From contig NZ_QFLI01000003.1 in assembly GCF_003202155.1 (NCBI RefSeq), positions 520,265 to 584,264 of the forward strand: DNA of 64,000 nt, in the 5' to 3' direction. The DNA is from Marinifilum breve (GTDB lineage Bacteria; Bacteroidota; Bacteroidia; Bacteroidales; Marinifilaceae). A program made the position numbers and the translations under genes. The notes under the pieces are model-generated. The model made no database searches and had not been told where the DNA came from. It saw only the letters and a list, made by a program, of their open reading frames with translations. How positions within the stretch are numbered: position 1 is the first letter of the stretch; each line of letters begins with the position of its first letter. Below, piece after piece: positions 8,709 through 16,588 of this stretch.

Positions 8709-9752
8709 ATGGGGAAAGAGATTCTATTAGGAAAAAGTTTGAATGAATTAACTCAAGTAGTTAAAGATTTGGGACTACCAAAGTTTACTGCCAAACAAAT
8801 TGCCGATTGGTTGTACAAAAAAGATGTAACGGAAATCGATCAGATGACCAATTTGTCTTTAAAGGCAAGAACTGCCTTAAAGGAAAAGTACGACTTTGGA
8901 ACAACTGCATCAACCAAAGTACAAGAGTCGGTTGATGGCACAAAGAAATACCTTTACCCAACCAACCACGAGAATAAATTTATTGAAACAGCCTATATTC
9001 CAGATAACGATAGAAACACTTTGTGTGTATCATCGCAGGTTGGATGTAAAATGGGATGTTTGTTTTGCATGACTGGAAAACAAGGTTTCCAAGGACAATT
9101 GACGAGTGGTGAAATCATCAATCAAATTCGAAGCCTACCGGAAAGAGAGAAGCTTACCAATATCGTATACATGGGTATGGGCGAACCTCTTGATAATGTT
9201 CCTGAAGTTCTAAAGTCTCTTGAAATATTGACATCGGATTACGGAATGGCCATGAGCCCAAGAAGAATTACCGTGTCCACCATTGGAATCATTCCTGGTA
9301 TGGTTGAGTTCTTAGATAATAGCGAATGTCACCTTGCAGTTAGCTTACACTCTCCGTTCGACGAAGAGAGAAAGAAATTAATGCCGGTACAAAATGTATA
9401 TCCAATTAAGGATGTATTGAAAATCATTAAGGATTTCGATTTTGGAAGACAAAGAAGAGTTTCCTTCGAGTACATCATGTTCAAGGGGATTAATGATACT
9501 GCGCAACACGTAAAGGAACTTTGTAGAATTTTGGATGGCATCAAATGTCGAATCAACTTGATTCGTTTCCATCCTATCCCAAACACTCCTTTGGATGGAT
9601 CCGACGATCAAACCATTGAATTCTTCAAAGATCAATTGAATAAAAAGGGAATTACCACTACAATTCGTAGATCAAGAGGATTGGACATTTTCGCAGCTTG
9701 CGGATTGTTATCCACCAAAGAGTTGGTAAAGCAACAAGAGAAAGATTTTTAA
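8709..9752 (+). CDS. rlmN: Dual-specificity 23S rRNA A2503 / tRNA A37 C2-methyltransferase RlmN
   Basis: 347-residue radical-SAM enzyme that methylates C2 of A2503 in 23S rRNA and A37 in some tRNAs. The cluster motif is C113-x3-C117-x2-C120 (CKMGCLFC) and the SAM/radical region includes YMGMGEPLDN and LAVSLHS. The C-terminal catalytic Cys is in FAACGLLSTK, with the methyl-carrying Cys expected in this region. The N-terminal HhH-like RNA-binding segment (KFTAKQIADWLYKK) is present, so all domains are intact. It follows the reductase by 18 bp and ends in a strong bidirectional terminator. Confidence 0.95.
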   Translation: MGKEILLGKSLNELTQVVKDLGLPKFTAKQIADWLYKKDVTEIDQMTNLSLKARTALKEKYDFGTTASTKVQESVDGTKKYLYPTNHENKFIETAYIPDNDRNTLCVSSQVGCKMGCLFCMTGKQGFQGQLTSGEIINQIRSLPEREKLTNIVYMGMGEPLDNVPEVLKSLEILTSDYGMAMSPRRITVSTIGIIPGMVEFLDNSECHLAVSLHSPFDEERKKLMPVQNVYPIKDVLKIIKDFDFGRQRRVSFEYIMFKGINDTAQHVKELCRILDGIKCRINLIRFHPIPNTPLDGSDDQTIEFFKDQLNKKGITTTIRRSRGLDIFAACGLLSTKELVKQQEKDF

Positions 9753-9771
9753 ACCTCAGATTATATAAAAC

Positions 9772-9803
9772 AAAAAATCCTGCCGCTTGGCAGGATTTTT
9801 TTA
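9772..9803. terminator. Bidirectional terminator between rlmN and the LacI-family gene
   Basis: Perfect 8-bp stem ATCCTGCC/GGCAGGAT (9777-9784, 9789-9796) with a GCTT loop, A-run before and T-run after, serving both convergent genes. Confidence 0.9.
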
Positions 9804-9819
9804 TATCTGTTATTGTGTT

Positions 9820-10839
9820 TTATCTCTCACTAGATGTTCTTACCAACAAGTCAGCATGAACAACAACTTCTTTAACATCCTTAGCTCCTGGCTTATCTTC
9901 CATTTGATCAAATAAAAGCTTAGCAGCTTCTCGCCCAACTTGCTTAGGATTTTGATCCATGGTCGACATCGATGGCTCCATGTAACGTGAACGACGGCTA
10001 TTTGAAAATCCTACTACAGCAACTTCATCAGGAATCTTAAGACCCAATTCTTTTGCCGCAGTCATTGCTCCAATTGCCAATTCATCATTAATTGCAAAGA
10101 AAGCATCTGGTCGGTTCGAACGCTTTAAAAGTTCCAATGAAGCATTCTTAGCATCTTCAACTGTAAAATCACATCTTGAAATTAATGTTTCATCGATTTC
10201 CATGCCCTTCTCTTTCAATGCCTTTTTGTAACCTCTCATACGGTTTCTACCAAAAAGCATGTACTCAGGACCTGTTAAGAATGCAATTCGCTTGGCTCCT
10301 CCTTCAATAAGGTGAGTTACTGCTGCATGAGCTGCTGCTGCATCATCTGCCACAACTTTTGAAACCTCAAGTTCTTTTGATGTTCTATCGAAAAGTACCA
10401 TCGGCACGCCCATATCCTGAATTTTATGAATATGATCGTAAGTACTTGTCGCACGCGATAAAGAAAGGATAATTCCATCCATTCTCATATTTAGAAATCC
10501 GTTTACGTTCTTCTCTTCTTTTTCCATTTTTTCATTCGAAGAACTCACGAATACCTGGTATCCAAATTCGTCAGCAACCTGCTCAATCCCTTTTACAACC
10601 GATGCGTAAAAAGAACTTACAATCTGTGGCACAACAACCCCAATGGTATTCGACTTTTGAGTTTTTAAAGCAACAGCCAACGGATTTGGTTGGTACTTCA
10701 ACTCTTTAGCCAATTTCTGAACAGCCTCTCTTGTTTGTAAACTGATTTCAGGATTGTTTTTTAAAGCTCGGGATACAGTTGAAACAGAAATGTTTAATTT
10801 TTCTGCAATGTCCTTAATGGTTACAGGTTTATTTGCCAT
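9820..10839 (-). CDS. LacI family transcriptional regulator
   Basis: 339 residues. The N-terminal headpiece is classical: TIKDIAEKLNISVSTVSRAL (helix-turn-helix) and hinge region QPNPLAVALKTQKSNTIGVV; the rest is a periplasmic-binding-protein-like sugar sensor with FDRTSKE, FAINDELAIGAM and STMDQNPKQVG. The target genes are not evident: it is not in an operon and the nearest metabolic gene is the aldehyde dehydrogenase 390 bp upstream on the same strand. A 17-bp perfect palindrome just upstream is a candidate autoregulatory operator. Effector unknown. Confidence 0.9.
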   Translation of the reverse strand: MANKPVTIKDIAEKLNISVSTVSRALKNNPEISLQTREAVQKLAKELKYQPNPLAVALKTQKSNTIGVVVPQIVSSFYASVVKGIEQVADEFGYQVFVSSSNEKMEKEEKNVNGFLNMRMDGIILSLSRATSTYDHIHKIQDMGVPMVLFDRTSKELEVSKVVADDAAAAHAAVTHLIEGGAKRIAFLTGPEYMLFGRNRMRGYKKALKEKGMEIDETLISRCDFTVEDAKNASLELLKRSNRPDAFFAINDELAIGAMTAAKELGLKIPDEVAVVGFSNSRRSRYMEPSMSTMDQNPKQVGREAAKLLFDQMEDKPGAKDVKEVVVHADLLVRTSSER

Positions 10840-10878
10840 AGTACAAATTTTTATCTTATTTCAATAAATCAGATAGGT

Positions 10879-10895
10879 GTCATTAATATAATGAC
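10879..10895. promoter_or_regulatory. Palindrome upstream of LacI-family gene
   Basis: GTCATTAATATAATGAC has perfect 7-bp arms around ATA, 40 bp before the regulator start; a plausible operator. The gap 10840-11232 holds only this and the dyad at 11119. Confidence 0.4.
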
Positions 10896-11118
10896 TTTTA
10901 TCAGTTTATCCAACAACACACAAAGATAGTATAAATTAATTAGGAGATGTATTTGCTTGCGCACTTTTTCACCCAATTTACTTAGGTGTTTTCACTCATT
11001 ACCCAACATATAATGATGGATTAACACTGATTTAACCTTTAAATGCATTCCCCCAGACCTCTTATTAATATTGGTTCTCAGAGATTACTTTCAAATCATC
11101 CTACTCGCAATAGCGCAT

Positions 11119-11144
11119 ATTATGATGAAAGCTATCATCATAAT
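11119..11144. repeat. Perfect 10-bp dyad downstream of aldehyde dehydrogenase gene
   Basis: Arms ATTATGATGA and TCATCATAAT with a 6-nt loop. It lies 89 bp past the aldehyde dehydrogenase stop and is not followed by a T-run on either strand, so a binding site or RNA-stabilising hairpin is more likely than a terminator. Confidence 0.4.
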
Positions 11145-11232
11145 ACTTCCTGCGAACTATTACGAACTGGTAGGAAGATAGATTAACGCATTAAATCTTT
11201 AATGATCTCAAAATGCGATTTAACCAATGCTC

Positions 11233-12624
11233 CTAAATCTTACTTGATTTGATCACCATCAATTTTTCTCTTGTCATTTCGTGCATTGAATAAGGTATTC
11301 CACCTACACCAATTCCAGAGGCATCTCTTCCTCCAAATGGCATCCAATCTACACGGAATGCAGTATGATCATTAACGGTTACCGTAGCAGCATTGAATTG
11401 ATTTACTGCATTCAATGCTTTATCGATATCAGAAGTAAACACCGCCGATTGAAATGCCAATGGCAATGAATTCGACAAATCAATTGCCTCTTGCATGTCT
11501 TGATAGCTGTAAACACAAATTACAGGGCCGAACACCTCCAGTTGTGATACCTTAGAAGTTTGACAAGCATTCAACAACACGGTTGGTTCATAGCAGGTAT
11601 CGGATATCTTCTTTCCACCGCATAACAACTTGGCACCATCAGCTACAGCTTCTTTTACCCATTGGTCAACACGATCCACCTCATAGGTTTCGATTAGTGG
11701 CCCCACTTCTGTTTGTGGATCTAATGGATCTCCTACTTTCAATTTTTTGGCAATCTGAACCAATTGATCGCAGAACTGATCTACAACTTTTTCCTGAACA
11801 AAAACACGCTGTACCGAAACACAAACCTGGCCAGCATGGTAAAATCCACCTTTGGCCAAAGCAGGAATGGTCTCTTCCATATTGGCATCCGATTCTACAA
11901 TAACTGGTGCCGATCCTCCATGCTCCAAGGCACATCGGGTTCCAGCAGCCAATTTCGAACGCAAGCTCCAACCCACCTCAGCAGAACCAATAAAGGATAA
12001 ATAATTCACTCGCTCATCCTTCACCAAATTTTCTGCATTGGTTCTGTCGCATACCACGACCTCGGCCCAATCGGCTGGCAAACCTGCTTCCTTCATCATA
12101 TTTACCAATTCTATTGCCGACATTGGTGTACTTGTAGCAGGTTTAATCAGAACAGGACAACCTACTGCAAAAGCCGGAATTATTTGGTGAACCGCAAGAT
12201 TCAAAGGATGATTAAATGCACTAATACTCAAAACCACACCAATGGGTTCGCGCATGGTAAATCCCCAACGATTTATGGATGCGGCAGTAGTTCCCATAGG
12301 GATCTGCTCGCCTTTCATTTGACCGATGTGCTCAATGGCCAACTGCACTCCATTTATGGCACGAAGTACTTCAACCTTACTATCCTGATAGGGCTTACCT
12401 CCCTCGGCAGCGGCTATTTTGGTCAATTCCTCTACGCGTGTTTGCATTATCGCTTTGGTTTTCTCCAAAATCGCGATACGCTCATAAGGTTTTAGCCATC
12501 TCGATTTATCCTGAAAAAGGGCGTATGCATTTGCTATTTTCTCTTCCACTTGTTGACTGTTGAGCAAAGGAATCTCTTTGATCAAACTGCCATCAAATGG
12601 TGAATTTACTTTTATTGTGTTCAT
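11233..12624 (-). CDS. NAD(P)-dependent aldehyde dehydrogenase
   Basis: About 463 residues from ATG 12624 (MNTIKVNSPFDG); the open frame extends to 12747 but the extra 41 residues do not resemble the family N-terminus and run toward a dispersed repeat. Motifs: SAFNHPLNLAVH and VLIKPATSTP (cofactor site), FIGSAEVGW, the general base in LEHGGSAPVIV (Glu) and the catalytic Cys in FYHAGQVCVSVQR, then EVFGPVICV. It resembles the lactaldehyde/glyceraldehyde-type group in overall length, but substrate cannot be told. Monocistronic as far as visible; a 217-bp dispersed repeat begins 86 bp upstream of the start. Confidence 0.87.
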   Translation of the reverse strand: MNTIKVNSPFDGSLIKEIPLLNSQQVEEKIANAYALFQDKSRWLKPYERIAILEKTKAIMQTRVEELTKIAAAEGGKPYQDSKVEVLRAINGVQLAIEHIGQMKGEQIPMGTTAASINRWGFTMREPIGVVLSISAFNHPLNLAVHQIIPAFAVGCPVLIKPATSTPMSAIELVNMMKEAGLPADWAEVVVCDRTNAENLVKDERVNYLSFIGSAEVGWSLRSKLAAGTRCALEHGGSAPVIVESDANMEETIPALAKGGFYHAGQVCVSVQRVFVQEKVVDQFCDQLVQIAKKLKVGDPLDPQTEVGPLIETYEVDRVDQWVKEAVADGAKLLCGGKKISDTCYEPTVLLNACQTSKVSQLEVFGPVICVYSYQDMQEAIDLSNSLPLAFQSAVFTSDIDKALNAVNQFNAATVTVNDHTAFRVDWMPFGGRDASGIGVGGIPYSMHEMTREKLMVIKSSKI

Positions 12625-12709
12625 AGTGTGTGTGTTTATTTTTTTGGGTTCTATATCTTGAATACAATAGATAATTAAATCAAATACCAAATAAATTATT
12701 CTATTAGTG

Positions 12710-12926
12710 TTACCTTGCTCAAGCCGCATGGCTCTGACTTTTTGCATTGATCAAAAAGTCAGCAAAAAATCTAGGGCGTGTAAGCTCAAACTTCTTCTAC
12801 TTGAAAAATTTAAGTGCGGCGGGGTGATCTTCGAACAAGTTCTCAGCTTCCCCATCTTTCTAAAAATTTTTCTGCGTATAAGCAGCATTGACCTTCCAAT
12901 GCCCATAAAGCCAGCTGGAAAAAGCA
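12710..12926 (+). repeat. 217-bp dispersed repeat, copy 1
   Basis: Closely matches the reverse complement of 44599-44815 over its full length by eye. It contains an 11-bp hairpin CTGACTTTTTG/CAAAAAGTCAG with loop CATTGAT, then CTAGGGCG, CGGCGGGGTGATC and AACAAGTTCTCAGCTTCCCC. The stem differs from copy 2 by a paired change (G-C here, T-A there). The small ORF that can be read through it is not matched by an ORF in copy 2, so I regard it as non-coding. It fills most of the 515-bp gap between the aldehyde dehydrogenase and the S24 repressor. Confidence 0.85.
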
Positions 12927-13139
12927 GATCACCTATGAGATACCTTATAAACTAGGTAATTTAAAAGACTACCTACCATAAAACATACAGAGCCAATTTT
13001 TGCCAACACAAAATACAAGTTTTTGTCCTGATTAAAGCTCATCATATCAATTTTTAAATGCTTTAATGACATAAAATCGCTGAAAGAAAGCTTCAAAGCA
13101 CTACTTTTGTTGTTCTCAAAAATTACACACAGAAATTTC

Positions 13140-13835
13140 ATGAAAAATCTAAATAAGAACCTTAAACATTTACGAATTAGAAAAAGACTATCGCAAAGCA
13201 GACTTTCTGCTCGCATAGGAATTGGAGCCTCATCAATCAGCTCTTACGAACAAAGAAGAAGTACCCCCAAAATATCTACACTTTTAAAATATTCCGATTA
13301 CTTTAACCGCAACCTTGATGAGTTGGTGAAATCGGATATTGAGCAAGCAGAGAGAGAAAAGAAGCAAGACACCAAAGGAGAAAACCTAAGAATTCTGCCG
13401 ATTTTGGTGGATGAGAAGAACGACGAAATGATTTCCCTGGTTCCTGTTAAAGCTGCAGCCGGATATTTAAATGGCCACTCGGATGCTGAGTTCATTAGCG
13501 AGCTGCCAAACTTTAGAATGCCCTTTGCCGAACTATCGGAAAACAAAACCTACCGTGCATTCCAAATTGAGGGAGAAAGTATGCTGCCAGTACCTGCAGG
13601 ATCGTACATCATTTGCGAGTATTTGCAAGATTGGGAATTGATTAAAGACAACACCAGCCACATTGTGGTGACTACCGACGATGGCATTGTGTATAAACGC
13701 GTGGTGAAGGATTTCGACAACAACCAATTGCTTTTGAACTCCGACAACAAAGAATACCTATCCTTCGAGGTAAGCCTGAATCAAGTAGTAGAGGTTTGGA
13801 AGGCGTTGGGGTATGTGAGCTTTCAATTGCCGTAG
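13140..13835 (+). CDS. XRE-type helix-turn-helix repressor with S24/LexA-like C-terminal domain
   Basis: About 231 residues from ATG 13140 (MKNLNKNLKHLRIRK); an upstream TTG at 13107 is less likely. Residues ~5-60 form a Cro/C1-type HTH (LSQSRLSARIGIGASSISSY). The C-terminal half resembles S24 peptidases: FQIEGESMLPVPAGS has the nucleophilic Ser after a small Gly-Glu turn, and IVYKRVVKDF supplies the Lys. The dyad is complete, so autocleavage in response to RecA filaments is possible, but many such chromosomal regulators do not cleave. No phage genes are near; targets unknown. Confidence 0.82.
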   Translation: MKNLNKNLKHLRIRKRLSQSRLSARIGIGASSISSYEQRRSTPKISTLLKYSDYFNRNLDELVKSDIEQAEREKKQDTKGENLRILPILVDEKNDEMISLVPVKAAAGYLNGHSDAEFISELPNFRMPFAELSENKTYRAFQIEGESMLPVPAGSYIICEYLQDWELIKDNTSHIVVTTDDGIVYKRVVKDFDNNQLLLNSDNKEYLSFEVSLNQVVEVWKALGYVSFQLP

Positions 13836-13852
13836 TTTCACGAAAATATATT

Positions 13853-14000
13853 TAACCACAAAGTATACACAAAGGTGTTTCACAAAGAACACGAAGAAAT
13901 TCAAAAAAACATCACAAAATCAATGTTTTCCATTGGCCTACATCAATAGAACATTAAAACTTTGTGACCTTTGTGAAACACCTTTGTGTCCTTGGTGGTT
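13853..14000. repeat. Long imperfect inverted repeat of the ACCACAAAG family
   Basis: Left arm 13853-13893 (AACCACAAAG...CACAAAGGTGTTTCACAAAG) and right arm 13958-14000 (its near reverse complement, ending CCTTGGTGGTT), with a 65-nt spacer. Related single arms occur at 15024-15064 and 40951-40994. It lies between the repressor and the DMT transporter. Confidence 0.7.
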
Positions 14001-14057
14001 CAAATCGTTTTTTTACCTACATTTGTTCGGATTTATTCATTCTAAATAAGAATAACA

Positions 14058-15014
14058 ATGAACTCAATTGCTTCTGCAAGTAATTACAAGGGCGTGCTTT
14101 ACGCTATGGTCACTGCATTTTTATGGGGTTTTCTTCCCATTTTCCTTAAAGTGGCCCTTAAGGATATCGATCCCATCAGCATTGTGTGGTTCCGATTCTC
14201 TTTTGCCTTTTTGGTGCTGTTCATCTACTACCTGATAACGGACCGAAAGCAGTTGAACATTATCAAACGTCCGCCGCTTTTGCTCATTATTGCAGCAATC
14301 GGTTTGGGGGTAAACTACATTGGTTTCTTAAAAGGATTGAATTATACCAGCCCGAGCAATGCACAAATTATTATACAAAGTGGTCCCATAATGCTGGCCT
14401 TGGCAGGAGTTCTTTTCTTTAAAGAAAAGCTGAACCTAAAACAGATGGTCGGCTTCGGAATTGCCGGCATTGGTTTGTTCCTGTTCTATCGCACTCAACT
14501 GCAAACTTTCATTCACGATACCGATGCTTTTAACCTTGGCTTTTTCTGGGTGGAGCTGGCTGCCGTAACATGGGTACTGTATGCCGTTTTGCAGAAGAAA
14601 CTGGTACAGCAACATCCTGCGCAGGTGCTGAATATGGTATTGTATGGAATTCCGGCTTTGATTTATACACCTATGGCCGATTTTTCTGCTTTCCAGGGAT
14701 TGGATTTTAAAACCTGGGCCATTGTGATATTTCTTGGTGTAAACACCTTGGTTGCTTACGGATCTATCGCCCTTGCATTTAAGTATACCGAGGCCTATAA
14801 GGTGAGCATTATTGTAACCCTTAACCCAATTATTACCCTCATCACCATGTCGATTCTTACCTATTTGCAAGTAAGTTGGATACAACCCGAAAGCATGACA
14901 CTTTATTCGCTAATTGGTGCAGTATTGGTAATTGGAGGTGCGGTAACGGCGGTGTTTTTCTCGAAAGCGAAGAAGGAAAAAGCGCTTGCCGTGCAGAAAG
15001 AGGTTTCGAAGTAA
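14058..15014 (+). CDS. DMT family (EamA) transporter
   Basis: 318-residue inner-membrane protein with ten predicted helices in two EamA repeats. The first begins YAMVTAFLWGFLPIFLKVAL with the WGxxF-like motif, and the second around LGFFWVELAAVTWVLYAVLQ. The Pro-containing segment SNAQIIIQSGPIMLALAGVL is typical. The C-terminus is a short basic tail. Members export or import amino acids, nucleotides or other metabolites; the substrate here is unknown. Bacteroidetes-type repeats flank it on both sides and no operon partners are evident. Confidence 0.85.
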   Translation: MNSIASASNYKGVLYAMVTAFLWGFLPIFLKVALKDIDPISIVWFRFSFAFLVLFIYYLITDRKQLNIIKRPPLLLIIAAIGLGVNYIGFLKGLNYTSPSNAQIIIQSGPIMLALAGVLFFKEKLNLKQMVGFGIAGIGLFLFYRTQLQTFIHDTDAFNLGFFWVELAAVTWVLYAVLQKKLVQQHPAQVLNMVLYGIPALIYTPMADFSAFQGLDFKTWAIVIFLGVNTLVAYGSIALAFKYTEAYKVSIIVTLNPIITLITMSILTYLQVSWIQPESMTLYSLIGAVLVIGGAVTAVFFSKAKKEKALAVQKEVSK

Positions 15015-15023
15015 GAGTAAAAG

Positions 15024-15064
15024 TTAAACCACGAAGGACAAGAAGGTGTTTCACTAAGGACACC
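15024..15064 (+). repeat. Single arm of the ACCACAAAG-family repeat
   Basis: AACCACGAAGGACAAGAAGG followed by TGTTTCACTAAGGACAC; degenerate version of the arms at 13853-14000. Confidence 0.5.
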
Positions 15065-15144
15065 ATTGACACTGGCAGCTCCTGTGATTTTGTAATTCAC
15101 AGGTATTGAGATTGGGATTTTCAATCCTTAAAAATCGAATTAAA

Positions 15145-15188
15145 AATCTTTTTACTCCATGAGCCCTGATTGCAAATTAGGGCTAGCG
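15145..15188 (+). repeat. Palindromic repeat, copy 1 (pair with 15462-15506)
   Basis: TTTTTACTCCATGAGCCCTG followed by ATTGCAAATTAGGGCTAGCG; the copy at 15462 differs at a few bases. Its core CCCTGATT/AATTAGGG is an imperfect palindrome. Confidence 0.75.
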
Positions 15189-15226
15189 AGGATGATAATT
15201 ACGCCACGAAGTGGCAATTGATTTGA

Positions 15227-15379
15227 GCCCAATGGCAAGGCCTTGGGTTCGCACAGTGCAATATAAAAACGCCCTGAAAGGGCAGCTTAATATAAACTGT
15301 TCTTTCAGGACGCATTCATAATTCTCATTATTTGCCCGAGGCGATGCCTGCGGGCTGAATTCATTTAGGCTTTCAGCCT
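15227..15379. repeat. Cluster of REP-like short palindromes
   Basis: Successive imperfect hairpins: GCCCAATGGCAAGGCCTTGG (15227), GCCCTGAAAGGGC (15271), CTTTCAGG (pairs with CCTGAAAG), GCCCGAGGC/GCCTGCGGGC (15334) and AGGCTTTCAGCCT (15367). Such clusters are common non-coding repeats in Bacteroidetes. Together with the copies at 15145 and 15462 they fill the 509-bp gap next to the TIR operon. Confidence 0.6.
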
Positions 15380-15461
15380 GATATGCGAATCACATGTCAA
15401 GAATCTCAAAGATGCTAGACATATTATACCATAGCTCTCTCATTGTTTCTTTTTGGATTGA

Positions 15462-15506
15462 AAATCCTTTTACTCCATGAGCCCTGATTGCAAATCAGGG
15501 TTAGCG
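15462..15506 (+). repeat. Palindromic repeat, copy 2
   Basis: Same element as 15145-15188 with perfect arms CCCTGATT/AATCAGGG; lies 18 bp beyond the stop codon of the last TIR operon gene. Confidence 0.75.
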
Positions 15507-15523
15507 GATAAAAATAAAAAAAA

Positions 15524-16150
15524 CTAGACACTAGTGCCTTCTTCTACATTAATTGAAATTACGTAGTTACTCTCATTTTCACTTTTATCAAAAGCATTAT
15601 CAATAAATTTAGTTGGATAGCGTTTAAATTCATCTTCATCAACCAAAGTTATATATGAGCCATTCATTAGGTCCCAAGTATTACAAGAGTCACAATGTTT
15701 TAAAGGAGGATTCGAATTGTATCGATTTTTATAAATCACTGGGAATAAAAGCTCATCTTTAAACTTTATAACAGGTGTTCCATGACAATTAATTAGATGA
15801 TTTTTTATCCAATCACACGTTCCATTTTGCTCCATAATTACTCCAACAACTCCATTTGTTTGAGAGATTCTATCCTTTCTACTAATCTTTTTAAGACAGT
15901 ATTTAATCTCCCAATCAATCCATTTGCTATCAGTCATATTCGGAGAAATAATAACAATTGTAACTGAAGTTCCATACATCATATCCGTAAGGTTCTTCTT
16001 TATATTTTCCGTTGAAGTATCAGTAAGATCAGGAGAATCGCTTGTTTCTCCCATGTAGTAGGTTGCATCATCACCGAGAGCTTCCAGAATTTCATCCCTA
16101 AGACCTTGAGCCTCGCTATACTTGTAAGAAATAAAAGTTTTATGTGCCAT
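15524..16150 (-). CDS. ThsB/MTH538-like TIR domain protein
   Basis: 208 residues. The N-terminus HKTFISYKYSEAQGLRDEI is the first strand/loop of the MTH538-type TIR-like fold (PF08937-like, the group that includes Thoeris ThsB). VTIVIISPNMTDSKWIDWEI gives the fourth strand and the helix with a candidate catalytic Glu81 in SKWIDWEI, the position of the TIR NADase glutamate. A C-terminal extension holds a CDSC pair and acidic segments. It is the third gene of a tight minus-strand operon (4-bp gap to the membrane gene). In Thoeris, such proteins make an NAD-derived signal on phage infection; a similar role is inferred. No ThsA is present. Confidence 0.78.
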   Translation of the reverse strand: MAHKTFISYKYSEAQGLRDEILEALGDDATYYMGETSDSPDLTDTSTENIKKNLTDMMYGTSVTIVIISPNMTDSKWIDWEIKYCLKKISRKDRISQTNGVVGVIMEQNGTCDWIKNHLINCHGTPVIKFKDELLFPVIYKNRYNSNPPLKHCDSCNTWDLMNGSYITLVDEDEFKRYPTKFIDNAFDKSENESNYVISINVEEGTSV

Positions 16151-16154
16151 ATTA

Positions 16155-16586
16155 CTAAAATTTTATGCAACCTTCAAGAATTAAACCTCCCAGCCAAAGT
16201 AATATTGCAGTAATACCATATAAAGGAAAAATAGTTGCTGAAAAGAAGGAACTACAATAATGATATTTTCTTTTTTTATAATTTTGCAAAGGCATTTCAA
16301 ACAAACGCACTTCTTGTTTCTCTTCATCTGGAGTTAGTCCTGTTACGTCATTATAAATACCCCTAAATTTCCTTTCTTGCTGTAAGTAATAAGAATCTAA
16401 AAACCAAAATATCATTACTGGGACAATCGCAATATATACAAAGTATACATTTTTACTGTTAGCGTATAAAGCCAACAAAGCAGAAACTAATGTTATCATC
16501 CAGCCTTTTAATTGGAAGGAATTGGTATTCATTCGAGTTATTACGCTTTGAATAAACTCTAAATGTTTAATTTGCTCATTGTTCAT
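16155..16586 (-). CDS. Small membrane protein of the TIR operon (three hydrophobic segments)
   Basis: 143 residues. Hydrophobic segments lie at about 28-42, 47-64 and 112-137; between the second and third is a charged cytoplasmic stretch including SYYLQQERKFRGIYNDV and an acidic run. I do not recognise a named domain, though this kind of protein beside bacterial TIR genes seems familiar. It sits between two TIR genes with 2-bp and 4-bp gaps, so the three are almost certainly co-translated. A plausible role is a membrane effector that opens or disrupts the membrane when a TIR-made signal appears; this is inference from architecture, comparable to TM effectors in other nucleotide-signalling defence systems. 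Confidence 0.7.
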   Translation of the reverse strand: MNNEQIKHLEFIQSVITRMNTNSFQLKGWMITLVSALLALYANSKNVYFVYIAIVPVMIFWFLDSYYLQQERKFRGIYNDVTGLTPDEEKQEVRLFEMPLQNYKKRKYHYCSSFFSATIFPLYGITAILLWLGGLILEGCIKF

Positions 16587-16588
16587 AT

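Noticed and set aside
11583-12495. Several ORFs antisense or out of frame to the aldehyde dehydrogenase
   Set aside because: All overlap a gene with intact catalytic motifs and show no family features.
12707-12955. 82-residue ORF through the 217-bp repeat
   Set aside because: The second copy of the repeat has no matching ORF, so the reading frame is not maintained; the conserved feature is the hairpin.
13107-13139. Upstream TTG start for the S24-type repressor
   Set aside because: Adds eleven residues ahead of the HTH; the ATG at 13140 fits the family better.
14436-14885. 149-residue ORF antisense to the DMT transporter
   Set aside because: Shadow of a membrane-protein gene; antisense of hydrophobic codons often stays open.
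15145-15506. Insertion sequence
   Set aside because: No transposase gene and no terminal inverted repeats with target duplication; only short palindromes.
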